A stretch of 5,792 bases of DNA from the NCBI GenBank assembly GCA_937880065.1, contig CALFMA010000109.1, forward strand, positions 1 through 5,792, read 5' to 3'. Source of the stretch: an uncultured Ruminococcus sp. Lineage in GTDB: Bacteria > Bacillota_A > Clostridia > Oscillospirales > Ruminococcaceae. Shown here piece by piece: positions 5,732 to 5,792 of the stretch; position 1 is the first letter of the stretch, and the number at the start of each line of letters is the position of its first letter. Both the position numbers and the translations under genes were made by a program. The notes below the pieces were generated by a model. It made no database searches. It saw only the letters and a list, made by a program, of their open reading frames with translations, and was not told where the DNA came from.

Positions 5732-5792
5732 TAATATATCTGTTTATCATAAGGGAACCTCTAAAAACCTCCCTCACGGCAGACTTCCTATG
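5732..5792 (+). other. Leader or repeat-end sequence at the right edge, no gene recognised
   Basis: No supported coding sequence. The stretch contains two ACCTC repeats ten bases apart (5757-5761 and 5767-5771), within GGGAACCTCTAAAAACCTCCC (5754-5774). The final ATG at 5790-5792 has no ribosome binding site before it. It may be the 5' leader of a gene further right or the edge of a dispersed repeat; the window ends too soon to tell. Confidence 0.3.

Noticed and set aside
5700..5792. Minus-strand frame open from the right edge, about 30 codons, ending in TAG at 5702-5700
   Set aside because: Too short to judge, no recognised domain, and it runs across a good plus-strand promoter; more likely chance or part of a repeat than a gene end.

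Overview
The window looks like a chromosomal segment of a gut- or rumen-type anaerobic Firmicute of the Ruminococcus / Oscillospiraceae kind. The main reason is a secreted glycoside hydrolase that ends in a type I dockerin, with the D-L-C...D-V-F-D style of calcium loop typical of ruminococcal cellulosomal enzymes. Moderate-to-low GC, AGGAG-type ribosome binding sites and near-consensus sigma-A promoters fit the same group. This assignment is an inference; no rRNA or other taxonomic marker is present.

Layout: (1) 1-1131, plus strand, the 3' part of a CNNM/CBS/CorC_HlyC membrane protein (Mg/Co efflux type, 'hemolysin C-like'), cut by the left edge. (2) A bidirectional terminator at 1138-1171, shared with a convergent gene. 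(3) 1173-2120, minus strand, a CPBP-family intramembrane metalloprotease with all three motifs intact. (4) A 148-bp divergent intergenic region holding two perfect TTGACA-17-TATAAT promoters, one for each flanking gene. (5) 2269-3777, plus strand, a secreted GH18 enzyme: signal peptide, unassigned N-terminal module, GH18 barrel with complete DxxDxDxE, and C-terminal dockerin. (6) A second bidirectional terminator at 3792-3820. (7) 3828-4139, minus strand, a small acidic DUF1292 protein. (8) 4189-5601, minus strand, an extracellular solute-binding lipoprotein that probably shares a transcript with the DUF1292 gene. (9) The promoter of that lipoprotein gene (again TTGACA-17-TATAAT), and divergent to it an extended -10 promoter that fires rightward out of the window.

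How the parts relate: there is no single obvious operon or pathway. The GH18-dockerin enzyme (glycan cleavage outside the cell) and the solute-binding lipoprotein (ligand capture at the membrane, probably sugar or oligosaccharide) could both serve glycan use, but the lipoprotein has no permease genes beside it and its ligand is unknown. The ion-efflux protein, CPBP protease and DUF1292 protein look like general housekeeping or envelope functions. I found no CRISPR array, RNA gene, complete insertion sequence or defence system. The points most worth following are the unassigned N-terminal module of the GH18 enzyme, the orphan solute-binding lipoprotein with an inverted repeat across its promoter, and the strong promoter with unexplained sequence at the right edge.
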